DNA from: Pelodera strongyloides
Lineage: Eukaryota; Nematoda; Chromadorea; Rhabditida; Rhabditidae
Assembly (NCBI GenBank): GCA_036852015.1
Contig: JAANDG010000290.1
Coordinates: 112,549-176,548 of the forward strand
Length of the DNA stretch: 64,000 bases
Direction of reading: 5' to 3'
Made by a program: the position numbers and the translations under genes. Below, piece by piece: positions 36,235-49,459 of the stretch (its first letter is position 1; every line of letters begins with the position of its first letter). Under the pieces are notes generated by a model that searched no databases, was not told the DNA's origin, and saw only the letters and a program-made list of their open reading frames with translations.

Positions 36235-39200
36235 ATGAATTCCCCCAAATAATTATTGATTGTTCACCCCAATTATTGATCTTCACATTTATTACTCTTC
36301 TAGACTGCCACACCGTGTGCTCCCGTATGTTGCCTTTCCTGTCTTGCCCTTTGTTTAATTTAACTATAACCAACCAAGGTAGTTCCGCGCAAATACTTGC
36401 CATATCCGTAATTTAGTGCCTATTTTATTGTGCCGTCATGTGCCTTTCCAAAAACCTGGGCCTTCGCCGTTTTCTTTCGTTAGTTATCAATTTATCTCAC
36501 TCTGTTCGAGTTCAGTACTAATTGCTTCTTTGTAATTATCCACTCAATTCTCTGTATAACCATTATGTTACTGTGGTATTATCACCGATCACTACGGTCT
36601 TCTTGCCTGCCATACACAAAGTACACATTATAAAAGAAATACTCGCCGTTCGAATGGAATAACTGCACATTCTGCTTATTTATCGATATATCCCGCAAAT
36701 TAATAATTTTATATTCAATAAATGTTGAAGAAGTTAAGCATGGTGTTTGAAGTTTGAATTCAATGCGTAAAAAACAGTGCCAAGTGCGGATGTAAAGTTT
36801 CTTAATCACATGACAAAACTATGGACAGCTTCATTTTGGTGTATTTTAGTGCCTGTAAATGTCTGAACCATACAATTATATATTTTTTTCAATATAATTT
36901 ATGGAGGTCGTTTAATCGTCAAATAGGTGTAGGCATCCACTTATTTCACACATCTGAAGCTATAAGGCAATTTTCTTCTCAGGCATACACGTGTCCTAAA
37001 TTCAAATAGATCTTACGAATATAATTTCTTCTTATTCTTAAATAAGGGCGTGAAATTTAGAATAAATTGTGTCGTAATCAATCAAATAGGGCGAAGAACC
37101 CATGCCAAAATTGGTTTCTGTTCAGCTGGAGTAGGCGTCGAAATACTTCTTAAGATAGATGATGGATATATTTATGTCCATTCTCAGTGCTCTATTCTTA
37201 TACATCCAGTACCGCTTGATTAAAAACGCGCATATGATAATCCACAATTATTAGAAAATTGGCTCTAATAGCATATAGACTTTATCCCACCGGTGAGTCG
37301 GATAAACTTATAATTAGACAAAGCCAGATATTCACATAGGTATTAGGTTTTTTTCGAGGCCTATTCTAATTAAGAATGGTGATTACGGGAAAAAATAATC
37401 CCATTCCCCCGAGATTATTACCCATGCATCGATATGTTTCGCTACAAATTAATTATTGCAACCTCTAAATCATCCTTGTGTGACGATCAAGACAATAAAA
37501 AGTTGAATTCACCGTTTTTCTTGGTTTCGCTTATCAGCACGTCTATTCTGACTGGTCCAAACATAAATTAATCATACTGAAAATTCGCTGAGCGAGAATG
37601 CTACCATAATCGCTGTTTGGTCGTAAGCATTCAACATATATTCTGTTTTCTGTAGTTTGTGCGACTAAGATTTTCCATGTTAGGCCACAAGATACCAAAA
37701 ATAAGTTTTTTCTACAATTTTCTGATTTTTTTCTGCAATTTTCTGTCTATTAAAAATTACAATCACCATTGTTACGTCATCTTTCATTTGGCTTTTTCTT
37801 GAAATTTGTCAGTTTTCATTTCAAGAGTCAACTAGAAAATGGCGTGCGGAAAGAACGTCTCCGGGCAGAATAGTGGCATTTCAGGCCGACAGTCAATAGT
37901 AGCCAATTCTAGGTCCATTTGGGGGTTTTGACTTTACTTCGCAACATTTTTCATAATTTTTTATTCGCTGGCTTACTTATTTGTACATATATTTGTTATT
38001 TAAAGGTCCCTCACTCTTCTTGTTTCGGCATTATCGAAATAAATTATTGTAAAAGAGGCAATTTCAGCTGAATCAATATGGCACTGTTTCGGAGAAAGCG
38101 CGAATAAAACAGGTGAACGAATACTATGTCAATCAAACCGAAATTAGCCGGACAAAAAAAAATTGTGAAAAGCACAAGTTATATGTAACAACTGAGCACA
38201 ACCTAAAATAAGGCTTCAGAATGCACAGGAGAGAGAGAGAGAGCAAAAACAGGGTGGACATACCAAAACAACTAGTTTAAACGTTTCTTAATAATGGTTT
38301 TTACTTTTACTAAACTATATGTTTATAAACTCCGGAGCATAATTAATACTGATTTAATTACGAATAAAGCGTCAAATAAGGGTTTGAATAAGACTATATG
38401 CTTGTCAAGAACTAGCTGATTACGCTTATGGTTGGTGAAGAATGTTGATTTCTCTTCGGAGTCGCTTTTTAATCTTCGTATCTTTCAGAGCAAGGAAGAT
38501 CAGTTATCATGGAGGATTTTCTTCACGTACACCAGTTCACGATGCGTCGACGGAGAATGAGGAGGAGCAATGTTAAAAGCAGTGGGGTTCTTGTTTACTA
38601 AATTTGTCTTATTACTCACTGTCAGATCGCTGTGTTTTGTCCATAATGCTGCTTTCTCAATGAATGGCCCATTGTGTATTTACAAATAATTAATATCATA
38701 TTTCTCTACTTTTATGTTGTCTTTATTAGATATAAATACAAAGTATCTTGAATATTCCTGAATATGAACTGAATATTGAATAAAAGTCATTGTCGACTAC
38801 ATGAAAAGACATGCAGTGTCAAGTAAATTCTGCAAAAAAAACCTTAGGAACGGGGAACACTCAACATTGGATATATTATAAGAAACTAAACTGGTAAACA
38901 GCCGATGACGCTAGTTCCACAATAATTCAAAATTTAAATTCTAAGCTAATATTGTGAATTAAATATTAAAGTGATACTAAACCCATTTAACCAAATTGTA
39001 AGCGAGAGTACAACATAGTACGGATTGCATTTGTCACGCCCCGAACCCCTGTAAACGGAGCTTGTCGTAGTCTTAACAATGTTTGGAAATATACCTATCA
39101 TTTTTAAAAAAATGTCTAAATCTTTCAATAAAATAAAAATGACTGCTTTCTTTTCTCTATCGTTAAATTGATTTTATTCAGTTCTTTGAAACAATTAACA

Positions 39201-39539
39201 GAAGCCCTAACATAAAAAAATGCATAAAACAAACAAAAATAAACTTTGCAATGGTTGTTTGTATAAAAACCATATTTCATAATATCCTCGGCATTTTATT
39301 TTCTTTTTTTCTTCGAGCTTTGAGCTCATTTTTTCTCCGCCATATGCGTGAGGTCTCATTGTTATCGTTGGGCGTTTGCTTGCATTGATTGACTGGTGAC
39401 ATTTATTTAGCCCATCCAATCTTCTCGACAAGCTTTTATATATATTGTAATATCTCACAATATAACACGTCTAGCTTAAAAGTTACATACTTTAGTGTTG
39501 CGCCAACATTCGGTTCTATACCGAGACCTCGCTGACGTC
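36235..39539. other. Collagen 3' UTR and spacer before rme-6
   Basis: About 480 bp of likely 3' UTR run to the AATAAA at 36717-36722. Beyond is AT-rich spacer with a short (GA)n run at 38228-38243. No gene is seen. The next gene is in the same orientation. Confidence 0.6.
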
Positions 39540-42500
39540 ATGGACGGATCGCAAACGTCGGGCGTTGACGTTGTGTGGGCATTATGCGAGCGATTAAGGT
39601 ATTCGAAAATATTATAAAAAAAATCTGCAAAATCCTTTAATTTTCATTACCACCTTGTCCAGTCCAGACGGTTTGGATGTAAATATGTAATTGTTTCCCC
39701 TAATAGTTGAAAGAAAACATACGCAAGCAGATCCCAAAAAACCATTTAGAATCGTATCATAATATTTTAGATCAGAAAAACTGTTACTTAACAGTGAGAT
39801 GGAAACATTGGTGCAGTTGCACAAGGACATTTCTGAATGTTTGGCTGCATTGGGAGTTTTAGAATGGTCCTCACAGCAGCATCAGGTAACACTTGTTTTC
39901 TTTCGCCTGCATATTGCCATTCTCTATTTATGTAGTTCTTTCACGATCTGCCCCTAGCCCATGTCCAATTGATCCATTTTGCAGAGTTACTTTATTTCCA
40001 GTTCAAATCAACTATGTATGTTTCTGAGTCCATGTTTTATTCCACACCGCTAATTGTTCCAACGTATTGGCTCAAAATGTCTGATTTCCACCGCGCCAGG
40101 TGCACTGAAATCATGTTTAAAAAAAATTCCGCCAGCTGCAGTCCTAAAAAACTTTCTGCCTTTGAGACCTTGTCCTAAAGATTACTTGAATTGATATGAC
40201 AAGAGAGTTGAATGTACATTTTTCGAAAAAGGGGAATCTCGTGTTGTACAATTAGACTACTCACAATCATACAGTTGTTCACATTCCCACGTTATTATCT
40301 GTCATGTATAAGAGCGCGTACTATACTTGTTAAAAATGAATAAAGATGCAGGATGCAAGTGGATTTTGTTTCTATGACTGGATCGCTCGCTTCTATCTAT
40401 TGAGCACATTTGGCATAATATCAATTGAGTTTTATGACACTATGTTTAATGTAGTGATGCTGATTTTTAAATGACGGTCGCGGCCATGACATATGCTCTT
40501 TTAGTTGGTACTTCATCGTCTCCTCAACTCACACCCTTGTGTTCTTCCGGAGTCGGCAAGCAAAATCATTAGCAAGATTAGTGATATTGGATGGGTGGAC
40601 GCTTATAGAAGGTGAGATACGCGCGCTTTTCGTATACTGTACGTAATACAGTGCAATATTATTCATCAACCGTTTACTTTCCGTGGAGTGTATGTTTTAT
40701 GTTGTTGTAACGCTTTAAATTCGAGCATGCATGCGATCCATTGACCTACGTAAGCAATAATTAACAATTCAAATTGGAGCAATTCCAAGCGGTTCAAACT
40801 AATACGCCTTTTTTAACAATGCATATTTTAGGCTTGATCACCACTGTTCTAACTTCGAAGGTGTGCTCAATCTATTATTTTCTGCTCCAAGGACGGTGGC
40901 TGAGCTGTTGAATGCGGTTGACCAGCTTCATCAAGTAAGCTTCATAATTTTTATTATTATTCGTCTTGTATGCAAATGGGTCTCCCTGATTAATCTTACA
41001 TATATTTTTTTTTCAGGAAGACATTGTCTCGGAAGAGGTTGTCAGATCTGTGTTTTCCCTAGTCTATGGTCATGCACTCTTTCCCAATGATGAGCGGCTG
41101 ACGTTGATTGTATTACAGTCACTTATCGGTTAGTTCACGTTTGTGTTGTAGGATATTTTCACCCTATTTTGAATATTTCTTTTAATATAAAGAAAAATTT
41201 CAGAACTACAAGTTGCTACGCATGCGGATCCTCGAAGGCTTCTGCGCAGAGGAAATTCGGCCTTTTGTCGATTATATAAATTGTTTACGGACGGTCTGTT
41301 TGCAGCGAAGGCAAGTTTTGTTGTTGTTTGTTTTCTGTACATATTAGGCTCCTCCAGAAGTCATGTATGGGAAATTAATAGCTTATTTTTAGATCTTCCT
41401 CACTGCCGCTTTACACGACGCCGTGATGCATGTTCTATGCCAGGAAGATATATTTCTAGATATTGATCCAACCAAGTCACCACTGAGGTAGTTGGTCACT
41501 TCTTTATGCCTGAAGTTCTTTTTGCTTTGAATTATTTTGTCCGCGTATCCCGCAGTGAGGTGATGTTGAAACCGTCAATGAGTGTGACACAGTTTCTTTC
41601 TAATCACTTGTTTTGCTTAGTTTGCACAAGTTGTTAACAAATGTCTCTTTTAGATATCCAGTTCAAGAGCGTGCTCGGCGATTTGGTACCGATCCTCATA
41701 GCGCCCAGTATCAGAAGAAGATGGCCTCACATAGAAAAGTGATTATCGAGAAATTGATCCTCCTCGTGATACACTTTGTGAAAGGTAGTTTTCATTTTGG
41801 ACCTTACTATATGTTAGCTGTGAATATAGTGTGATAGGGCTCACAGTATAGTGGTTATGGTGTGCTTAAGTAAAAATATTTGTCTCAGTGATGTACAGTG
41901 CTATGCGTATTTCTTGGTACACTTTATATGTTCATACTTTTTACAGGAATAAGCGATTCGTTAACTTGCTTCCCAGCGAGTCTTACCTGGCTCGTCCAGA
42001 AAATGCACCATATGCTTATATCGAAAGGAGCATCGAAGGAACAGGTTTGTAATACAACGTGTAGTCTCTCTTATTTCTGTGAAATATGCTAGATTTGTGT
42101 GGGTCCCCTAACTGCAGGCTTTTTCACGTCCATCGCAAAGTATTGCATGATCGTTAGCAAAAAAAAGAAAGAAAAACAAAATGATACTTTATCTAGATCG
42201 ACTACGGTAGTTTGAGCTGCTTATTCACCCGCAAACAGTCTGACATCCATGCGCACCATGTATTTCGTATATTTGCGGTACCTGTGTTTATATACGTCTT
42301 CATATTTTTGTTGTTGTTGTTGTTGAAGTCAAGATTATTTAGGCCAGCCTGATCTGCACTGATCTCATCATAACAAATCTTCTATGTCCCGCCATAACGA
42401 ACCCAGAAAATATTGGAGTAGTTAGCGATACGCCCGTTGGTCATATTGCTCGGTAAGTGTTGCTCAATCTTTTTTTGTTCAGACTTTGCCATTCGTCATT

Positions 42501-45500
42501 CGATAGATATGTTCTTCTTTTGTGTGCACTGTGTCTAAATTCTGATTCTTTCATTCAAGCAGGGACTTATAATCTCAAATCCCTATGAGTTCGGCATTGG
42601 AAGCTGAATTTTAAGCAATCGTACTAAGATTAATATTTTTAGTTTTAACTTAATGCAAATCGGTCAAATCGTGCAAATGCTTGCTTTATCGAAGTACGAG
42701 TCTCCCCCGGCTTACATGGTGCTTTTCGCCAATCAATTTAAAGATGTGAGTCCTATTTACTTTTCTTATTTCTCGTTTCTGGTGTCCTGGCGCCGTTATA
42801 GGAGTGTTCCGTTAAGGTATAACTATGCAACTACGCTGCGGAATACGCAATTAGTGCAATTGATAATTGTTTCAGAATCAAATTTGTGACATTGTGCCGA
42901 TGTTACTTGCCCGCCGTCTGCCTAATTTAAATAATTTATTTCCCACCCAATTATCGGAATCGAACAAGAACGAGGAATTCTTCAGAAGAACCCACTTTCT
43001 TGGCTCTGTTTTTGAGGTTTGTCTTTCTGGCAACATTTGTGGAATCATCACACTATGCATTGTTGTTGATCTGATCAGATCGAAACTGGTCGAGTAGTAC
43101 GGTATTTGAATATATTCAATTCAGGTTAATTCTCTGCTCACCGTTTTCAAGTCTTCCGCAATTGACGAGCTCTCGAATGCTGATCATACAAAGGATATCA
43201 AGAATTATGTGAGGAGAATGCCTCCAGCGTTTTACTCACCGGAGGCTGTTCAGGTACTTTTTTTTTACCATGAACTATACAAATACCGCAATCCCTGACG
43301 ACTAGGATGAGTATTACATTTATTGGTGTGAGGCAGAGCTCAACTAAGTGAATCTTATTACAGGACAGCAAAGTTGACAATAACGAACGTCGATCCAAAC
43401 TTCAACAGTTGACTGAGAAGGTGTCGAGAGGGAAGCTTACACCACAAGGCTCGGCAACGGACATCGCGGGAATGAACAACATCAGTAGTTCAACACTCCC
43501 TCCTGAGTACTTTGATATTGTGGTTTTCAGGTTCGGATTTCTTGATATGAGTATTTCCGATAAGAATCAACCTTTTCTAGCCGTACTCCACGGCACACTT
43601 TGACTATCCTGATATGTAATGATTGAATCGTATTGTTTCTTATGCTGAACTTTACTACAGCGGAAACTTCAGCTAATTGAACGTTTTTTAGAAAGTACGA
43701 CGAAGACGGCGAGCGTCTTGGTTTGCAACCAGAGGACAAATTCATTGAAAATATGCGCCATAAAAATGCGCATAGCAAGAAAATGTCCGATGAAGAAAAG
43801 GAGAAAAGAACCCGTTTCTTGGAGACTGGGAGCACAGGTATACAAACTATAAACTTCCTTTACCTTCACTGCTTCTTAATATTGTGCCAGATGAATACTT
43901 ATGTTAAGCTACTACTAATGCTCGCAGACAAAATATGGCTATGATTTGCTAGTGATGGTTCATAGTTTCTTGTAGTTCCATCAGAATTGTCGTTGAATGT
44001 TTTTTTTTTCATTTCAGTTGAGTCAGCAATCTCGGAATGCACAACCGATCCAGGAGGCTCAGACTTGGAAGACGGTGACCAGGAGGAAGTTGCCTCATTG
44101 AGCAGCAGCATTGATCCGCCACAAGAGGACAGGTAACTTTGGTTTTCTGTCCATTTCCAGTCTTTAATAGGAGCTCTTGCGAAGTGATTATATAGTCAGC
44201 CATGATCGTTGCGCATTCCAAATACACGAGCCGAAAAGGAATGACTGACTGGGCCAGCGAATGTGCTAATATTGCTAACAAATCGACTGTTAAGGCTATT
44301 GATGCTGGACGAGGACGGCTCTTCAACCCTACCGGATAACTTGTCCGATGTTGGAGGAATGAGCGGCAGGGGAAGTCCGAGCCTGAGTGGTAGGGAGACA
44401 CCCTTGTCCCAAGCAGGACACAGAGGGAACAATGGACATAACGGTCAGTTAACTACATGTATTAACTCATCTGTCTAACACAGGTTTAACTGATTTTTTT
44501 TAAATGTTAAATTAATGAAGGTACCTTTAATTTTTGTGAATGCAAACCATCGTTTTAGCTGAAGACCGAGAAGAAACTGAGGCTGAAGTTGCAGCTGCGT
44601 CAACGGCAGCCGGAGATACAGGTTTGTTTTCTTCATTTTTATGTTTTTGACTTTGTTGTTCGTATTTTTTGTGACAATGAGTGTTGCATATAGGACGCAT
44701 AGTTAGCTATATTAGTTATAAATTATGTTTGAAGGTGACCCAGCTCGTCGCACTCTTCCTCCTCTACCAGTTACAGTGAGAAAATCTAACGCTGAGGGTC
44801 TCGAGGAGAAATTTGGAAAGTTCAGTCTCCCTCCCAGCCAACAAGGAAATCATTATCGTGAGAAATTGCATTGGTTTATGAAGAGTGTTCATTTTGTTAC
44901 TTCTTTAACCTTCAGTTTTGTTTTGTTTGTCCCTAGAATGTGAATACATATTTCCTCTTGAGGTGATGACCAACGTTCGCTTCTCTCCGACTCGTGGTCC
45001 ACAGATGTTGTTCCTTCTGACAATGAAGGTCCAGCGGGGATTCTTCTTGTAGGTGGCCTTCCGCTTCTCCCTCCTGGAGATAACCTGATGCCTGGGGGAG
45101 CACGACAACAACGAGGCGCTGTGGCCAGGTAATACAAACATTTTCTTTCTATTTCCTTCCCTAGTTGACTGTTCATTTTTTTTTCATATGAAGTGACTGC
45201 AGTAGACATTAGTCCCAACAATATTTAGACTTTTTAGGGTTATTTATGTTCGATATTAAGAATGTTCTGCAGGCCAACTGCAAGCCACTAACCTTTATGC
45301 AGACTATTTGTTTAGAAGTGGTTCGGTTGGAAATCAGGGTCTGGCAGCAGCCGAAGATCGTAGTGACACTTGGAGTTTGGACGCTATTGCAAGCGATAGC
45401 GAGGCGGATCCAGCTAGAGATGCAGACAGAGACAATGTACTGCATCCCAATGTACAGGTACAAGCAACTTTATTATTTGAAATGTCACTGATAATGTTGA

Positions 45501-48500
45501 ATTTACAATATGGTTTTATTGAATGTGAATGATAACGAATTCGTCTCCGATCTGACCGATGGTTACGTGGAATCGAATTAATCGTGCCTTTTAGGTTCGT
45601 CAGCCGGTCCATCCCATCAACGTTCCTGTCGACAATCTGCTTGATTTGGATCCTGTGGTTCCTCCTGCTGATGCTAGTATGTCCAGGCGAATAAGCGGCA
45701 GTTCCTTCATGTCACGATCGGATGTTGACTCGGAGATGAGCAAGTAAGTAGCTGATTTTCATTTGTTTGCAATGGGGTACAGACTAGTCATCAGGGCAAC
45801 TCAGTTGACTCAGAAACTGACTTGGCTCTAACAGTAAGCTTTTCAGCCGCGAAACCGATGGAACAGCTGACTTGGTCGGATCGGTGCCGCGTCCGGTTAA
45901 ACCCCCGGTCATTCCACCTCGCAACGGTTCCCTAGAAAGGCCATCTTCGTCTGGAGCCGCCCTGGGGTCTCCCATAAGGCAAAGTTCTGGAGAAAGACCG
46001 GGAACCTCCGGGTCCTCTGTATCAGCAACGCCTCCCGGTCCTCCAGGGCTACGCGGAAAGAAAAGTGCCTTGTTCCAAGGACTGAGGAATGTTAGCGACA
46101 GGATTGGTGACAAAATGCGTAAAGGTACTTCTTGGTTACTTAAAACCCGATGGATGATGATCCTTAGTTGCTACTTCAGGGAGAAAAGTCTGGTAAAGAA
46201 TGCATTATTTAGTGTGTGTTTGCATGAAATAGTTAATAATCTGAACTTTCATTATGTATTTGTTTTGTACCGCCAAGTCGGGCTACTTCATATACTGAAC
46301 CTCGACCATTGAATGATTGCATTTTGTATTGCTTCTTCTAGGCATCTCATCCTCCACTCTCCGTCCCTCAATTCCGCATTCTTCTACTATTTCTGATTTG
46401 ATTGGTTCGTTGCCGGAATGGTCTTCCAATGGAATGAATGATCGAAGAGGATCGGAGCCAAGGATTACGGCATCCGAAAGTCATCCGGCTAACCTCAGTC
46501 AAGGTAGGGAAGAGCTGGCTTTCCGTCCAATTTGTCTGCATGAGCTAACAATCATTAGAGATAGTGTAAGAGCTAATCTTGAAAAGGGAGTAGAGATTTT
46601 AAGCTTAGCGGTTCCTTCATTTTCGCCTTATTTTTTAGCTGGAGCTCTGACATCTGCCGATGACATTCTGAATAAGTACAAGCGCAAGCCATCGGTGGTT
46701 CTCGTCGACGTGGGTGATCAACCTCCCGTGGAACTTGCCCCGCCAGCCCCACCACTGGAGCCAGACACTGTTAGATCTTTGAGTTATAATTTTTGTCTGT
46801 ATGTGCATGTTCTTCTGGACATTCCGACTATTGTCTACTTGACTAAATGAATATTTTTAGACACCACCCTACTATGATGCCGACAATCTTTCGCAATGTC
46901 GGGCGTTTGTTGATGCCAAGCGAAAGCTGCGTCATGTGCTCAGTAATATTGGCAGTATTCCGGCGGTGGTGACTACGGATAAGAGGTATTTTTTCTAGTT
47001 CAATGTTTCATTTTTTACGCAGTTAAGAATTCGCTGCGTCCGCTAAGACCTTGTGATAGCTCGATTGTCCTCTACTTATTTTGCTTAGTATTTATCGCAT
47101 AGCTTTTTATCGTTGTTTATTATTTTTATTCAGATCGCCACTGTCAGATGATCAAAGTTCCGAGAGGACGCAATTGAACCGCCTTTTGAAACTTTTACTA
47201 GCAGAGGCCATTAATTCTCGAGAGCAGGTTAGTTGAAAGTTTTAGCGATGTTCAATGAATAAAGGGAGGAAACAAATGATTCGGGTTTCCAGTAAAGAAA
47301 TTGAATTTCCTTTTTTGAACTATTTGCTTCAGGTTTTGTCATCGCACATTCGGGAAGTGATCCGCGTTCTGGCCTGTTTTGATGATAGAGGGTACGGTAT
47401 CTGTATTATTCACCTTTTCAGTTATAATTTGTTTATTGTTCAAAATTCACACAGTGTTTACGCCCAAGCAATGTTGTACTCTTTGATTTTTTGTTAGGTT
47501 TTCATAAACTATGTTTCAGAATCAAGAAATTGCTGCGTACTCTAAAAGATGAGCATCGCAAACGCACTTCATATGTGTTGTACCTGCAGCAATCAAGGTT
47601 GACGTTGTTGCGGCTTTTGAGCCATATTAACAAGCTATCACAGCGAGTGGAAAGGTAATAATTTATCACGTTCATATGATCAATGTCATACCATGTTTTT
47701 TTACCGTGTTATAGTTTTATGTTATTCTGATTTTTACTCGTAGCTAACATCGATTACAGCGATACACGGTCGTACGTATCTTTGCTGGCTTTAGTGTAAG
47801 TAATTAACGGATGACTTCTGCTTCAGAGAGCGGAGCCTAACACGCGAGTGTCTTGTGGAGGTCCTTGTTCGCTACTATCTTGACAACCACGATCACGTCC
47901 TGAAAAGGCTACTACAGGAGTTCGGGCAGCTCAAGGCGCAGGTAATGTATTCTTTTAAATTGTTTGCCGAACTGAGAACTGAACTATATAAAAAAACTAT
48001 CTGTGACCGGAGTCTGTAACTTTTTCGAAAAAAACACGCATGTGTAGATAGTGTAAATAAAATGAAAGGAACCAATATTGAACTTTAAGGATGAAAAGAC
48101 GGACCTTTTGTCTCGTACTCTCAAAGGAATGTGCCATCGACTGGAGGAAAATGTTATGTGGAAGGACGCCAATAAGGAGATGGTACTTGAGTTTCATTTT
48201 TCAGTAACGGACAATTTTCGTATTATGTCAACATAACATACTGTGTCAATTGTATTGTTTGGTAGATGTTAGTACTTGTTTAATCATCACGTTCTACTGC
48301 TCCATGGCATACATATAGTCAACAAGCAACAAATTCTGCGGCTTAGTAAAATTTTGCGGCCTAATTCAAATCCAAAAAAAAAAATCCTCTGATTTCCAGC
48401 TCGAGTACGCTTTCAAGTGTGTGGAACGTGTAGTGATGGCCCCTATCCATGGATTGGCCTTCTTTCCGAACGGAGAAGCGGACATGTACAGAGACGAGTC

Positions 48501-49459
48501 AGTTGCATATTTGCATTTATTGAAAAGTTTCCGCACCCAACTAGCAATTATTCTTTTTATTAGTAATTGAGACATGCTGTAAATAGCGCTTACTGTACTA
48601 TTAACTATAGTGTTCTCAGTGTTCTACATCGCTCACTGGCTAGACTCGCCCGCACTATCACACCCGACCATCCAATGCTGAAAATCCCCAAGGTTTGCCT
48701 TTCTTTGCCATTACACATGTCAGTTGCTGGTATGGAGTTGCAATATTCAACTCGATAACCACATTCCCTTTATATTTACCTCTATGCATTACTTAGGCTC
48801 ACCATTCTTCATATTTCTTGTTCATTTAATTATATTGAGCGCATTTGCTCGCATAGTAACATGCTTTATGTCATACTTTCCAGATTCTCCATGGTGAAGC
48901 TCCTTGGCCATCAGCCCAGGCGGAGATCGAGATCTTAAATGCTTTCAAGAGCGCTCGCGACAAACTTCAGTGCGTTGTTCGCATGTGCACGACAATTAGC
49001 AATCTAATTGCTTTGGCTCCTGGGGCAGGACCGGCTGCAGCAGATGATGTCACCCCTGTTGTAGTCTATGTGCTAATCCAGGTAATTATTCGCCTCTTCG
49101 GATTATAGTCTTTTTAACGGGTTAGTAAACTAATTAAGGTAGAAGTAGAATATGTCGTAGTCGTTCGTTCTAGAAACGGTTCTTGCTACATCCGAAATAA
49201 GAGTAACTATGTACATACACGTGGATCCTTGATTGTCCTTGTGTGTGTGTGTGTGTTCACTGTTTGTAAAATGCTCTTCTGAATCCGCCTTGCCTTACTT
49301 AAAAAAAAATTTTGTTCAATTTTTCAGGCAAATCCTCCCGCCCTACTCTCCAATGTGCAATACGTGCAAGGATTCTGCGAAGCAGAATTGAGTGGTGCTG
49401 ACCTGTATTGGTGGACACAATTTACTGCCGCCATTGAATTCATCAAAACACTTTTGTAG
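39540..49459 (+). CDS. rme-6: GAPVD1/RME-6: RasGAP-like and VPS9 domain Rab5 activator
   Basis: Cytosolic and endosomal protein; the VPS9 domain exchanges GDP on Rab5 in endocytosis. Exons: 39540-39598, 39771-39885, 40505-40611, 40832-40934, 41017-41128, 41204-41310, 41393-41487, 41654-41784, 41947-42044, 42343-42452, 42643-42745, 42876-43016, 43125-43253, 43364-43530, 43692-43837, 44018-44132, 44295-44443, 44559-44621, 44735-44857, 44963-45128, 45316-45457, 45595-45743, 45847-46124, 46342-46503, 46639-46769, 46861-46985, 47134-47227, 47333-47391, 47520-47654, 47827-47941, 48090-48182, 48400-48497, 48611-48692, 48884-49081, 49328-49459; 1443 codons (human 1478). RasGAP-like part, residues about 80-430: DPRRLLRRGNSAF with the arginine-finger region, LCPAITNPENIG, IARFNLMQIGQ. 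The middle is disordered and acidic (SDTWSLDAIASDSE), with a conserved SADDILNKYKRK. VPS9, residues about 1230-1440: ILHGEAPWPSAQ, ADDVTPVVVYVLIQANPP and YWWTQFTAAIEFIK keep the key Asp and Tyr. Intron 6 is GC-AG. Confidence 0.96.
47760..47795 (+). other. Possible 36-nt cassette exon of rme-6
   Basis: Within the intron 47655-47826 these 36 nt follow GATTACAG and precede GTAAGT. Inserted between the flanking exons they keep phase and add twelve residues (SDTRSYVSLLAL plus a junction Val for Arg). The human protein has no insert at this point, so the exon would be optional. Confidence 0.35.
49241..49256 (+). repeat. (GT)n microsatellite in rme-6 intron
   Basis: Eight GT units lie in the last intron of the gene. 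Confidence 0.9.
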
